From Aquila chrysaetos chrysaetos (Eukaryota > Chordata > Aves > Accipitriformes > Accipitridae), in the NCBI RefSeq assembly GCF_900496995.4, contig NC_044010.1, positions 744,001-808,000 of the forward strand: 64,000 nt of DNA, given 5' to 3'. The position numbers and the translations under genes are program-made. Positions 49,219 to 60,735 of this stretch are shown piece after piece (within the stretch, counting starts at the first letter, position 1; every line of letters begins with the position of its first letter). The notes beneath the pieces are model-generated. The model did not search any database. It had not been told where the DNA came from and saw nothing but the letters and a program-made list of their open reading frames with translations.

Positions 49219-51185
49219 TCATACTACTCCCCAGACTTCCTCAAAGGCAGTAGTAATTTTGGCACATGTCAGGGCAGCAGAGAGGGGATAGTTGCTGATG
49301 GAGACCATCTTTTCTGTATAGTCAACATTAACCTGGGGAAGGAGAGAAAAATTAAGCTGCAAGGTCACTTAGGTCCATCTATCTCCATTGGTCAGAGAGG
49401 CACAGCATTTCTCCAGCAGACAACTGCTAGCCCTCACTAGTGTCCTCTCTTGGGAGGGAGAAAAGTCCCAAGTGTTGCAGCATTGGGCCTTTTTTAACAA
49501 GCTTACCTGGGGGGGGGGGGGGGGGGGAAGGGATGAGGAGGACCAAGCCAAAAAAAGAGCAGCAGAAAAAAACCCCCATACTCAGAACAAGACTGAAGTC
49601 TATGCCAATAAAGATTTTTACAGCTCCAAATAAGGGATACATGCACTTACCGAACCGTGGGCAAAAGCTCCCACAACAATGGCAACTGGCTCCGCTGTAG
49701 GAACCAGTTCACGCAGATCTGACACCTTTGGAACTGCAAAAGAGGTACCTATCTTCATACAGCCCACAGGGAGATGATCGCTGACTGGATTTTTAATCAC
49801 CTACAGAAAGCAGAAAGTTAATAGGGATGTAGAGGTAAAAGACGCTGTCACATAGTTAAGTCCATTGTCCGTACAAAAAAAAAAAAAACAACACACCAAA
49901 CCCACTCCTACATCGCTAACTGCAAAGGAGGAATATTGCGACATTACCCGTGAACAGTCAAAGAATGTTTACCTTCAACAATTTCTGAGGCCCATCAGCT
50001 GCTCGAACGCTGAGCTTATGCAGCAACTGAACTGACGAGAGAAGAAGATTACTTAAGCTGTCTGTTCTTTTGTTGGAGAAATCCTATCCTCTACCTAGCG
50101 ATCAGAGCTGAAGTAGACAAAAAGTCCATCTTTAGCGTTCCCGGCATCATCTAAAGCAGTCCCAAGAAATACTGATCAGCGAGTTACTTTGCTGCTAGCA
50201 CAGTCTCATGCAGGCACTCCCCACTGTGCTAAGGAACATATATTTGGACTATGCATCCTGGAACTCACAAAACCACACTCTCATTTCTCTGCTCTTTTCT
50301 CACTTTCACATTTTTAAGGTTGGTGCAACTTTTTAACTCTTCCCAAAGTCCTTCCACTCCTAACCACCCTCCTGCCTTATTTTGTGGCTGGTACAAAGTT
50401 TGAATCACTTACCCATGAGACCACAGAATCGATCAAAAGTTCTTGGGATTCTGGTTTGGGGATTAACTTCAATTAGGACATTCTTCTGGGTATGGATATA
50501 AACCTGCAGGAGACCAGCCCGATTCAGTGGGCTGTCCATAAGCATCAGGAGACTCTGAAATAGAAAAAACACACAGTAAGTGGAAATAGAAAAGGCACAA
50601 AACAGAGGACTCTTGGAAGAGTTGAGGGTTAGGCCCCACGAAGGCAGAAGGGAGCGATGCTAAGACAGAAAGGGGTTCATCTGACGACGTGAGTTCTACT
50701 GTAACACCGAGAGAAAGCAATCCCGTACCGAAATAAAGACTAAACCTACATGCCACAAGCATAGCGGGCAGGGCCGCACTCGCCCCCGTGCCAGGGGCAC
50801 AAGCAGACCCCCCCCGCAGACCCAAGAGGGGTTCTCCTCAAGCCGACCGCCGGCCTGCTGCCGCCGGTACCTGGTGGGTGATGTCGGGCCGCACCTCCCC
50901 GGGGTCCCGGCCGTTCCGCAGCAGCAGCGCCTTGTGCTTGTCGCAGTTGAGGAGCTCGAACGTCTTCCCCACCTACGGCCAAAGCACGGACAAGTGGAGA
51001 AGGCCGCCCGCGGCCGCCTTCGGCCAGGACCGGGCCGGACCCCCCGCCGCCCGCACCTTCACGGTCTCCAGACTCGCCCCCTCCAGCACCACCAAGAGCC
51101 GCCGCTGCCCGCGGGGCCGCTTCGCCTCCAGCGAAGCCTCTTCAGCTGCCGCCTCCTCTTCACGAGGCCGCCTGGGCGCCGCCAT
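49219..51185 (-). CDS. EMG1: rRNA N1-pseudouridine methyltransferase NEP1, complete, 6 exons
   Basis: Nucleolar SPOUT-fold enzyme that methylates the hypermodified pseudouridine of 18S rRNA and helps assemble the small subunit. Exons in transcript order: 51057-51185, 50871-50972, 50413-50554, 49973-50031, 49651-49800, 49219-49332. All are GT-AG and in phase, giving 231 aa (human 244; the difference is the disordered N-terminus). The start is the ATG in CAAGATGGCGGCG. The core begins [20 protein letters not shown]. Asp73 in RPDITHQ corresponds to the Asp mutated in Bowen-Conradi syndrome (human D86) and is intact. SAM-site text is present: [26 protein letters not shown], and [20 protein letters not shown] at the end. 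It is head-to-head with PHB2 across 269 bp. Confidence 0.96.
49509..49527. repeat. G19 homopolymer in EMG1 intron 5
   Basis: About 19 consecutive G on the plus strand (C-run on the EMG1 sense strand), inside the 318-bp last EMG1 intron and about 177 bp before the EMG1 exon 6 acceptor in transcript direction. Confidence 0.9.
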
Positions 51186-51454
51186 CTTGTTATCGCCGCA
51201 CCGGGCAGACGTCACCGGAAGCACCGCCCCCTCCCCCTAGGACCCCCGCCGCGGCCACCCAAGATGGCGCCTGCGGCGCGCCCGTTATCTGCCTCCGGCC
51301 GGACCCACTTCCGGAGCGCAGCGCGGCCGCGCCGGAAGGCGGTGCCGGGGGAGGCGGTGCCTCCCGCGCCGCGGTTTCCCGCCGGAACGGCTTTGGCGGC
51401 GGCGGCAGCAGCTTCCGGTGTCCTTCCCGGCGGGAGGCGCGGCGCGGCGCGGCC
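51186..51454. promoter_or_regulatory. Bidirectional EMG1/PHB2 CpG-island promoter
   Basis: The 269 bp between the two start codons is a CpG island without TATA. It carries four ETS core motifs: CCGGAAG at 51215-51221 and 51332-51338, and CTTCCGG at 51308-51314 and 51412-51418. It also has a YY1-type CAAGATGGCG at 51260-51269, with a second YY1-type motif overlapping the EMG1 ATG. The arrangement is typical of head-to-head housekeeping pairs. Confidence 0.8.
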
Positions 51455-54400
51455 ATGGCGCAGAACCTGAAGGACCTGGCGGGGCGGCTGCCGGCCGGGC
51501 CGCGGGGCGTCGGGACCGCCCTCAAGTTGCTGCTGGGCGCCGGCGCCTTGGCCTACGGCGTCCGCGAGTCCGTCTTCATCGGTGAGTCTGTCCGTCCCGT
51601 TCCCTCAGCCTCCCGCCCGGTTCCTCCGCCTCCCCGCGCTGACCGCGCTCCTTCTCCCCCGCAGTGGAAGGCGGCCAGCGGGCCATCTTCTTCAACCGCA
51701 TCGGCGGCGTCCAGCAGGACACCATCCTCGCTGAGGGGCTGCACTTCAGGTAAGGCCCAGCTCCCCGCCCCCCGCGCCGAGACCGGCCTCGGCCCCGGCC
51801 CCGGCGGCTGCCCGCGCCGTAACCCTCCTCCCGCCCCTCGCAGGATCCCCTGGTTCCAGTACCCCATCATCTACGATATTCGAGCCCGGCCACGGAAAAT
51901 CTCCTCCCCGACCGGCTCCAAAGGTGAGAGCGGCCCCGCGGGCCAGAGGACGAGGCCTGGAGGGGGCAGAAGTCCAGCCGCTCCGCCGGCCCTGCTCATC
52001 TCTCTGCCTCCTCTTCAGACTTGCAGATGGTGAACATTTCCCTGCGCGTTCTCACGCGCCCCAACGCTGCAGAGCTGCCCAGCATGTACCAGCGCCTGGG
52101 CCTGGACTACGAGGAGCGAGTCCTGCCTTCCATCGTTAATGAAGTCCTCAAGAGCGTGGTAGCCAAGTTTAACGCTTCACAGCTCATCACTCAGAGAGCC
52201 CAGGTAAACTCTTCTGGAGGAGTCTTGGGCTTAGGTTACAAAGAAATGACTGAACTGTGGATATGGGGAATGTTGTAACAGGTAAGGGATATGTATGTTG
52301 GGCCGGTAGATGGTGCATCCAAATGGAAAGGGCGTGGAACTGTATCCTGCTTCCAGTGTGATTCCAGTAGAGATACAAACACTAAGGCTGTATCACTAGC
52401 TCCTGAGAGGGAGACTGGATTCGTTGGTATATAGAGTGCAAGACCACACCATAAAGTAATGATGGGGGAGGGAGAGCTGATTCACATCATAGTCCGCAGG
52501 TAACAGTAGAATTGGCTTTTAAAAAAATTATTATCTGGCCCTACGTGGGCCTCAGAAGAGCTGTCAGAGCAAATTGAACAGTTTTAAGGGATCTGAAAAG
52601 TGAAGTGGATGAGCAGTTAACAAAGCAGTAAACTTTCAGTAACGGATGCTACAGAAGGGTAGCAAATATTTCTGTTTAGGAAAAGGTTAGAGGGTAATCC
52701 TGGGGGGTTGCAAAATAATGGAAATATTTAGCTTAAAAAAGCTTATATCTGAAAGTTTGTGTTCTGATAATTTGATTGCCAGGGATTCTGAGAATATCCA
52801 TCACCTATCGTAGCTGAGGGAGAGAGAAGTTGCTGGTCTTCTTTTAAAAGGCTTTAGAGGAGATCCTGCATGAGACTGCTAAAGAGGATAAGTTGTCAGC
52901 CGAAATACAAAGCATCTCTTAACTAGTTCCTGATCCGTGACAAAAAAAGCCAAGAGTAGAACTGAGTGTCCAGGTCTTGTTGTGAGAACTCATCCATAGC
53001 AGGGACTTCAGGGTTCTGTGCTAGGCCACATGGTCTGCGCTGAAGGGACTTGTTAATGCTTTCTTATAAAGAGAATGAGTGGAAAGGGAGGATGGGACAG
53101 CAAAGAAACAATGTCTGCAAGGGACTTAGGTTTATCAGAAGCAAAGACGACTGCTAAGTATCTCTGAAATATCTGAACAAACTGCATTGAATTTGCCTTC
53201 TTGTCATATATTCATCCAGTGTTTGTTACTAAAAAGTGATGTGTATTGAAGCGGTTGATAATCAGAAGAAAATGAAGTGACTTTACGTAGTTATGCACTC
53301 GCAGTTCACACAGTAAAGGTTTCTGGCATCATTTTAGAACTTTGCTCACAAATGGCTGCAATAAAAGTAAAAGCAAATGCTAGACTGGTCAGGCATGTAG
53401 TACTGTAGCAATAATTTCTATTTAAGTCAGTATTTGGTGCAGGACTTGTCAGCCTGCCTAAGGAAGGTACTGGCAAGTTGAAGGTAGAATAAATCAAAAT
53501 ATCTACCGACAACACTCACCCAGAGAGACTAAAAAAAGTGGAGTGGCCACACTAGACAAGTAGCCACAGTAATTGAGAGACATGATACGTGGTAAAAATA
53601 ATTATGTGGTAATTTTCTTTTCTGTGTCCGAGTACAAATATGAGGAGACAGTGAAACTGCAAACAGTGACAAATTCAAGGTGGAGAAGGAAATACTACCT
53701 GCCAAAACATGTGGGAACTGTGGAACTAGATGTGGTAGGACGTGAAAGCAAAAAAAAACTTTCAAGAAGGTTTTTTATCTTTGCAATATTAATTCTATAG
53801 TATAGTTAAATAATAAGTATAAATAAGCTGTAATATACTTCTGAAAATGTGTAGCTATGGTTATGCAGCGTTATTTAGAGGCAACAGATTTAGAGATGAG
53901 ATGGTATTAATGTCCACGGCTCAGGGCTTGTTTTAGGTAATGTCTCTCTCAGGCCTGATGTGAATGAACTGTGAAGAGCAGTTGTGCTTCACTTTTGCAG
54001 TGCACAGAAGTGAGAAACAGCCTGTGTTTGGTACGCTTTTTGCTGTATTTGTGTTTCAGGTGTCTCTGCTCATTAGGCGAGAACTGACAGAGCGAGCCAA
54101 GGATTTCAGCCTCATCCTGGATGATGTGGCTATTACAGAGCTTAGTTTCAGTCGTGAATACACAGCAGCAGTGGAGGCTAAGCAAGTGGGTGAGTTCAAT
54201 GAGCCTGAAAAGGGTGGATTGCCTTTTTCTTCTCACCAAGTGATTAAACAAGGAAACAGAATTGGGGCTAGCGTGCCACTGCTTTCACATCGATACAGCC
54301 ACAGAGTTATAAATCTCAGCCTCCTTAATAATGGAGCTAAACAGGTTATTTTACAAGTATTATCAGAAAACTTGGGGTCATAGCTAATGAGATGGACCAT

Positions 54401-54911
54401 CAGAGGGACTGAGTTCCCAAGACTAGGGTTCCTCTTCAGAGTGGGACTCTTGTCACTTACCGCGGGGATTGTGTGTAGAGGGTCTGGATGCTGTTGATTT
54501 TATTTAAGAAAAAATAAAGTACACTCAAGATACATTTGGTACTTGTGGATATGGCCCCAGAATGCTATCTGTTCTTTCGGAAGCAGATCCCCCAGGCCTC
54601 AGCTCTATGGTTCTGGTGGAGGGCTCAGAAGATGGGATCTGCTTCCAATGCTTTTGGCCATTCTCTCTGCAGCCCAGCAGGAGGCACAGCGCGCCCAGTT
54701 TCTGGTGGAGAAGGCCAAGCAGGAGCAGAAGCAGAAGATTGTTCAGGCAGAAGGGGAAGCTACAGCTGCCAAGATGATATCCTGCTTTGGGAGATTTTGT
54801 GGGATGTGGCTTGTGAGCTTGACAGTCCTTAGAATCTGTCACATTGGGCTCACCCTTAGGAGACTGTTAACAGATGATAGCTTCAAATAGGTCACTGTCG
54901 TTTATTCCTCG

Positions 54912-54944
<33 letters not shown>

Positions 54945-57016
54945 AGTTGGCTGGAGTGAGATTTTGTCTGAGGTTACAGGTCAGAGCAGAGAAGGCCATG
55001 AGCCTTCACTCCCTGTTGCAAGGTTTAACTTTTATTGGCTGCATGTGACCATAATCCATAACATTGTTCTTGATTTGGGAAAGTAAAAATATGCCTGCCT
55101 AAAGGCCCAAGTTACTGGGATAGAGATTGCTTTTTCCCCTGAGATATTTGATAATATGGCTTAGGAATAATTCCTTGAGGGTAGGCAGCTTCTGTTAGCA
55201 GGCTTTTCCTTAACTTTTGCTGCCCTGTACCTCGGTGAAGCTCTCAGCAGGAACCCAGGCTACATCAAGCTACGTAAGATCCGAGCTGCTCAAAACATCT
55301 CAAAAACGGTGAGCATTGGGGCACAGTTTCCTTTGTCCTTTTGCAGTCCTTGTGCTGTCCTCCCAGCCCAGTGGCCATATGATGAATTTAAGGCGAATGT
55401 GACCTGCCCTGTCCTGATCTTTGTTCCCACCCAGCCCTTCTCTGCTCACATGGAGCTTAAGGTTTAGCTTGCAATGATCGGCAGTTAGATGTGAGGCTAG
55501 GAGTTCATGCCCACCATATGACAAGGCCAGATCCACATCAGATTCCATCACCCACACTCAGCTGCAGCCACCAAAAGCTCCTGGTATCCTGCAGGCTGAG
55601 AAAGGGGAACAGATGAGCGTGGGTTCAAAGGTCGTTCCGACAGAGAGACAGAATGAGCACTTCTTTTAGAAAGTCTGATGGCACTGGGATGGGAAGTCAG
55701 GAAGTTACAGAGTTGTTTTGGGGAATTGCATTGATTTAACTGAGATCTTAAGGGAACAAAGCAAGAGTGCTGTATCTGGAGGGGGAGATAGGTTCTTTAT
55801 TAGTGGTATTCCTCCATGTGCATTTATACTCCTTCATGGCATCTCTGTAATGGATTTCTTTTTCAGATTGCTGGCTCACAAAACCGTGTGTATCTCACAG
55901 CAGATAACTTGGTACTGAACCTGCAGGATGAGGGCTTCACCAGGTAAAGGGGCCAGATGGCTGGATTTATCTGCACCCTACCTGTGAAGCTGGTCCCCTT
56001 TCTGGAGCTCTCTCAGGATCTTTTCTCTGAGAGGAGGCTGATGCCAGAGGACACAGCCAAGTAGGGAGCAGTCTTACTTACTGTGGAAATTGAGATTATT
56101 TTTTTTTTTTAAATCTAATCTTGTTTTTCTTCCTCCCCCTGCCCCTCCCCCCACCTCACTGCATCTCCTGACACACAGAGGAAGGTAAGGCATTGTTTAT
56201 TTTGATCCTTTTATTAGTACTTGGAACAAGGATGTTGATGTTTGCCTGGGGTGTTTCTGGCTTGGGCCTTTCTGGCCACAGGAACTTTATTCCATCTCTA
56301 CCTCAGTTCCCATTTGTGATGTGAAGCTTTAAGCCTTCCTTGCAGGGGCCACACAAACTTCTACATCAAGTAGGAGATACTCAGTAATTGGAGCTCCATG
56401 TGTGTCCCATGAGGAACCTTGCGTGGGGAAGGCAGGAATAACTGAGGAGCGTCCTCTGATCTGTCCTGCATATACAGGGCATCCTGCATTTACGGCAAAG
56501 AGGGCTGTAAGAAGGCAGTTAGATGATCGCAGGAATTTGTGTTGGTTTGGGGTAAAGATCTCTAGGAAGGATGCTTTTGTTACTCTCCAAAAGTAAATTG
56601 GGTAGAAAACCCAGTTCCCCGCTGGCAGGAGTTTGGTGGCTTTGCCTAATCTGTCCAGTGTTTACTGGACAAGGCAGCGCCAGCTGAGCTAATAGCATGC
56701 AACTAAAAGCTTAGATTTCTTAGAATCAAGAAAGGAAGCGAAAGCTGGTTTCTTTTCTGTGGGATCTCTCATTGTAACATTCTCCTTCGTTACCTCTGAC
56801 CAGATTCTGTCTTACTCATCCTGGAAGGCTGAAGGGACTTTGAAAAAAGTACCTAGTAGGAAGGACTTGGAAGTCCGGGTCCTTTGAGTGTGACACCCCA
56901 CACCCCCAAGTCTGTAGTGAGGGTCTGGTTCAGCTTCGCTTGTGCTTTCTGGACTGATGACTCACTTCTGTCTCCCTTTCAGTGACAGTCTCCTACTCAA
57001 ACAAGGGAAGAAATGA
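51455..57016 (+). CDS. PHB2: Prohibitin 2, complete, 10 coding exons
   Basis: Inner mitochondrial membrane SPFH protein forming ring complexes with PHB1; it acts in cristae and m-AAA protease scaffolding and as a mitophagy receptor. Exons: 51455-51581, 51665-51749, 51844-51923, 52019-52203, 54060-54189, 54673-54776, 55231-55308, 55867-55943, 56179-56184, 56983-57016. The product is 301 aa (human 299) and almost identical to human from [20 protein letters not shown] on. There is an N-terminal hydrophobic anchor about 22-41, SPFH domain about 40-200, and coiled coil about 190-240 ([20 protein letters not shown]). Intron 6 has AT-AC ends (U12 type). Exon 9 is a 6-nt microexon needed to give the conserved TRGSDS. 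The C-terminus reads SLLLKQGKK, two residues longer than human SLIKGKK. Confidence 0.96.
54777..55230 (+). other. PHB2: U12-type AT-AC intron in PHB2
   Basis: Exon 6 ends at Met237 (AAGATG) and the intron begins ATATCCT, the U12 donor consensus. It ends CTGTAC, with no AG available before the conserved [13 protein letters not shown] exon. TTCCTTAAC, a perfect U12 branch-site consensus, lies at 55206-55214, with the branch A 17 nt from the 3' end and no long pyrimidine tract. The splice is phase 0. Confidence 0.93.
54912..54944. repeat. C33 homopolymer inside the PHB2 U12 intron
   Basis: About 33 consecutive C bases, about 290 bp upstream of the AC acceptor. Its length should be treated as approximate. 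Confidence 0.9.
56179..56184 (+). other. PHB2: 6-nt microexon (AGGAAG) of PHB2
   Basis: Flanked by a long pyrimidine tract and ACACACAG on the left and GTAAGG on the right. It joins exon 8 (ending AG) and exon 10 (starting T) to give R-G-S, reproducing the conserved FTRGSDS. Skipping it keeps the frame but would yield FTSDS. Confidence 0.85.
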
Positions 57017-57542
57017 AAGAAGCCAAAGCCTCCTAGAACCAGCGGCGCTGACCAGCAGAAGATACGAGTGAGGAGCTTTGAACTCCCTCCACTAGCATTG
57101 TTTGCCCTCACTTTGAAGTTGTTAAGCCAGTAGCCAGATTTGGTTCCCGTGCCCCTGCTCCATCTGTGGTGATCCAGTTATGCGACTGGGCTCTGCCTCT
57201 AGGCAGCTGTAATTCCTTCCTCACCCCACCAGTTAAATTTGGGGAGGGGGCAAGGGGGCTTACTGGTATTAACCTATGTGGATATAGTAATTCACCTCTA
57301 ATCTTCACTAATCTTTAGATTTCTGTAGGGTAAAATCAGAATTCTTTTTTACCCAAGCAAGGGAGTTCTGCTGCCATCAGCACCAGGCTTTTTTCTTAGT
57401 AAATTTTGTTTCTCTTTCACTCTTGATCCCAAGAGAACCTAGGACTGCATTAAGGAAAATGTCATTCATTGGGTGCCTGTCACTGGTGGAATATCTATTT
57501 GTGTCACTGTCTGCTCAGTGATTCTTTCCAACATTTGTAAAA

Positions 57543-57548
57543 ATTAAA
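57543..57548 (+). terminator. PHB2: Candidate PHB2 polyadenylation signal ATTAAA
   Basis: ATTAAA lies 527 bp after the PHB2 stop, followed by ACTGTGTCTAAGTGTGC about 20-35 bp on. Confidence 0.65.
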
Positions 57549-58034
57549 AACCCCCAAATTTATACTGTGTCTAAGTGTGCTTAGTGCCTGAAAAAGAGGT
57601 TATTTTGCATAGGGAGAGGTGGAACAGAGCTTTTACTTGGTTGAAGACAGGATCAGGATGTTGTGGGGAAAGGAGCAAGAGAAATAACCCTCCTGTTCAC
57701 TGAGAGATCACAGGGTGGGGAGAGAAATGAGCAGGTGTGGACGCTCATAGAGCTGCATGGGTGACCAGGGCCAGTTTCTTAGCTGCCTATAGGTGCTAGA
57801 GATGAGTGTAGGTTTACCTGCTTCTCCATGTCACAGCAGCATGTCTGTACTCTGTCCTGACCACCTTAGTTTCCCCCCCTGCTGCTTTCCTGGCCAAAAG
57901 TATGGGAGAAATCTTCCACTGACTAAACTCTCTTCTGTGCTTGGGTTTCAAAGGCAAAATCTTGTCTGCTTCATGGGTGAGCTTTTTCCCTGTCTCACTG
58001 GGCTGCCTTATACTAGGGTTAGGACTTGGAGATT

Positions 58035-59160
58035 TCACAGAGTGGTAGAATATCCTGAGTTGGAAGGGACCCACAACCATCATCGAGTTGCACACAGGGC
58101 AACCTGAAAGCTAAACCATGGATAAGAGTGTTTTTTAAACACGTCTTGAACAGAGGCAGGCTTGGGGCTGTAACCACTTCCCTGGGGAGCTTGTGACTGG
58201 CCACCAGCTAGATGTTACCCCATTTACTACAACTCTCTGAGCCTGACCCTTCAGCCGATTGTTCACCCATTGTATTGTGTGCATGTCTAGCTGTGTGCCG
58301 GACGCTGTCCAGAAGGATACTGTGAGAGACCGTATCAAAAGCTTTGCTAAAATCCAAAAAAAACCCCACATCTGCTGCCTTCCCTTTGTCCACTATGCAG
58401 GTAACCTTGTCATGAAAGATTACTTAGTAAGGCATGAGTTTCCCTTCATGAATGCATGCTGGCTTTGACTAATGACTGTGTTTTCTTTCAAGTCTTTTTC
58501 AATAACTCCCAGAATAATCTTCTCCATAACTTTACCAGGCACCAGAGTGAAACCAACAGGCCTGTCATTACCAGGGTCGTCTTTCTTGCCCTTCTTGAAA
58601 ACCGGGACAACACTTGCCAGCTTCCAGTCAGCTGAGACTTCTCCAGATTCCCAAAACCATTGATAAATAACTGAGAGAGGTCTTGCGATAACATCAGCCA
58701 ACCCTTCAGTACCCTGGCATGAATCCCGTTGGGCCCCATAGACTTGTGTGCATTCGGTTGCAGCAGCAAATCCTGTACAAGTTCAAAGTGAGCTGAGAGT
58801 TTATCACTCCCGCAGTTGTGGTCCTCCAGCCCAGGGCTCCAGGCATCCCCAGGCCCATCATCGGTGTTAAATACAGCAGAGAAGGCGGCATTAAATGTCT
58901 CTGCTTTATGTTCATCCCTATTTGGGGATGAGGTGACCAACCTCATCAAGTAACAGACCAAAGTTTTCTTTAGTCTTGCTTTTGCTGTTAACATACTTAA
59001 AAAAAGCCTTTCTTGTTATCCACCACAGTACCAGCCAGCTTCAACTCCAGCTGAGCTTGGGCCGTACAAATTTTCTCCCTATAGTGGCGAATAGCATGTC
59101 TGTAGTCCTCCTGTGTAGCCTGTCATTGCTTCCAAAGCTGGTGGCTCCCAGGCAGGTACG
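58035..59160 (-). mobile_element. CR1 LINE copy with internal deletion, minus strand
   Basis: The 3' tip, reversed, is GTAGAATATCCTGAGTTGGA at about 58046. On the minus strand the order is: a pre-RT region near 59150-58900 (PNRDEHKAETFNAAFSAVF), an RT N-terminal block (ADVIARPLSVIYQWF, VPVFKKGKKDDPGNDRPVGF, SQSQHAFMKGNSCLTK), then DFSKAFDTVSHSILLDS and RVVVNGVTSSWWPVTS. It then jumps at about 58195 straight to the ORF2 3' end (KLPREVVTAPSLPLFKTCL). The second half of the RT domain is missing, so this is either an internally deleted copy or two nested fragments. Frames are broken. Confidence 0.9.
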
Positions 59161-59849
59161 TCACCTTGCAGGCACGTTGGCCATTGCCACTGTATTACAA
59201 GCTACATGGAACAGAGTTCAAGGTACGTCTCATTCCTTCTCTTTTCTACCCCTTCCCCCATCTGGATTTGCGCTCTAAACTGAGAGGAGAGAGCCTGGTG
59301 CCAAGATCCCCACGCCAAAGCAGGGGATGATTACAGCTGGACTTTCAAAGTGCTTAGTGTGGTCCCGTGTCAGACAGCTGATAGTGATGGATTGTGCAGT
59401 TATCTTCCCACACGGGGCCTAGATGTGGCTCAGACCGGACAAAATTCCCTGTCCCACATTTCCAAGTGTTCTTGGTCTGGAGCTTAGGTCACTTTGTGAC
59501 CTAGCTGAGACTTTTCCCCAAGTGGGACTGAGCTCTTCCTGACATCAGCTCTAACCAGCTCCTAGTCCAGGACACCTGAGCCATCTTTTTCTTTGAGAAG
59601 CAAATGCCCACAGCCTAAGCAGTACCTGTACCTGTAAATTAAGGATTCCTCAGCACGTTGTCTGTGATCTAAGCCAGCTGCCACAGAAGGGCTCAGGTCT
59701 TCACTCTCAGCAGTCTCCCAGATAGTTCCTGGGTACAGTTCACAGGCTGGGGCCTAGTTTTAACTGGCAAAACTTTTAAAAACTCTGCTGAGTCCCATTC
59801 TAACACCACCACGGATAGGCTCCAGTGCTCAGGAATGCTCTCTGGCATT
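59161..59849. other. Intergenic, nothing recognised
   Basis: No exon, gene or clear repeat was seen between the two CR1 pieces. Confidence 0.45.
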
Positions 59850-60250
59850 CACAGAATGCTATAAATAGTGGTGGGAAGGGACCTTTGGAAGTCTTTCTTT
59901 AGTCCAGGCTACTGCTGCAAGTGGCACTACTGTCAGCACTAGATAGCTCAGCTGTGGCTTTGTCCATTCAAGTATTGAAAACCTGCAAGGACAGAGTTCC
60001 CCCTCTGAGCATCTGTTTGAATGCTGTCTGATAAAACCAGCCTTAGTGTTCAACCTGAACCGCCCAAGCTGCAATTTGGGAACGCTGTCTCTGGTTTTAT
60101 TACCTGCCACTACCATCATCTTACCAGCCCTCTGTGTAGTTGTCGATGAGTAGCTGACCCCTCAGCCTCCTCTTGACCATACTAAACAATCCAGCTCCTT
60201 AGCCCCTCCTTGGAGGTCACTGACTAATATCTGAGAAGCCACAATGTGGC
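59850..60250 (-). mobile_element. Old CR1 LINE 3' fragment, minus strand
   Basis: The plus strand shows a reversed CR1 3' end (GGGAAGGGACCTTTGGAAGT), a GTTCAACCTGAACCGCCCAA block matching the ORF2 C-terminal region, and CCTCAGCCTCCTCTTGACCA. It is well diverged and 5'-truncated. Confidence 0.75.
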
Positions 60251-60729
60251 CATGCGCTGGTCTACCTTCTCCACAAAGATGAAGTTTCATTTCTACCAAG
60301 CAATATCTAGGAAGGAGCAGTCAGGCAGTACACTGTTTGCTGAAGCAGCCTTTATGACTTACCTTCCAGCTCAGGTTGGATACTACCAAAGACTGATGAC
60401 AAAATGACTAATGATTTGGGGGCATGAGGACGACTTTTCCAAATACCAACATTTAAATGTAAAAGCCTGCATCTGCGTTTGTCACAGCTAACTTTCTGTG
60501 CTCAAACTTATCTGACAACTACCAAGACTCAAGCCTCACAGCAAGGAGCCACTGTAATTGGTCACGGCTTCTGTTCAGGAGTCTGAGGGCTGCAGGAAGC
60601 GATGAAAATTAAGCTAGAGCCATTCTTGTAAGTCTCTGCAGGGCTGCAAGTGAAGCCAGGAGTACAGCTATACTCAAAGAGAAATTACAGACAAAAACTT
60701 TTGGGACTCAGCATTCAAACAAATACAAT

Positions 60730-60735
60730 TTTATT
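60730..60735 (-). terminator. PTPN6: Candidate PTPN6 polyadenylation signal AATAAA
   Basis: Minus-strand AATAAA (plus TTTATT) lies 593 bp beyond the PTPN6 stop; it is the only canonical hexamer seen in that stretch. Confidence 0.6.

Noticed and set aside
54777-54870. A GT donor further downstream for PHB2 exon 6
   Set aside because: It would add non-conserved residues after AAKM, and no AG precedes the conserved LGEALS exon; the AT-AC pair with the U12 branch site explains everything.
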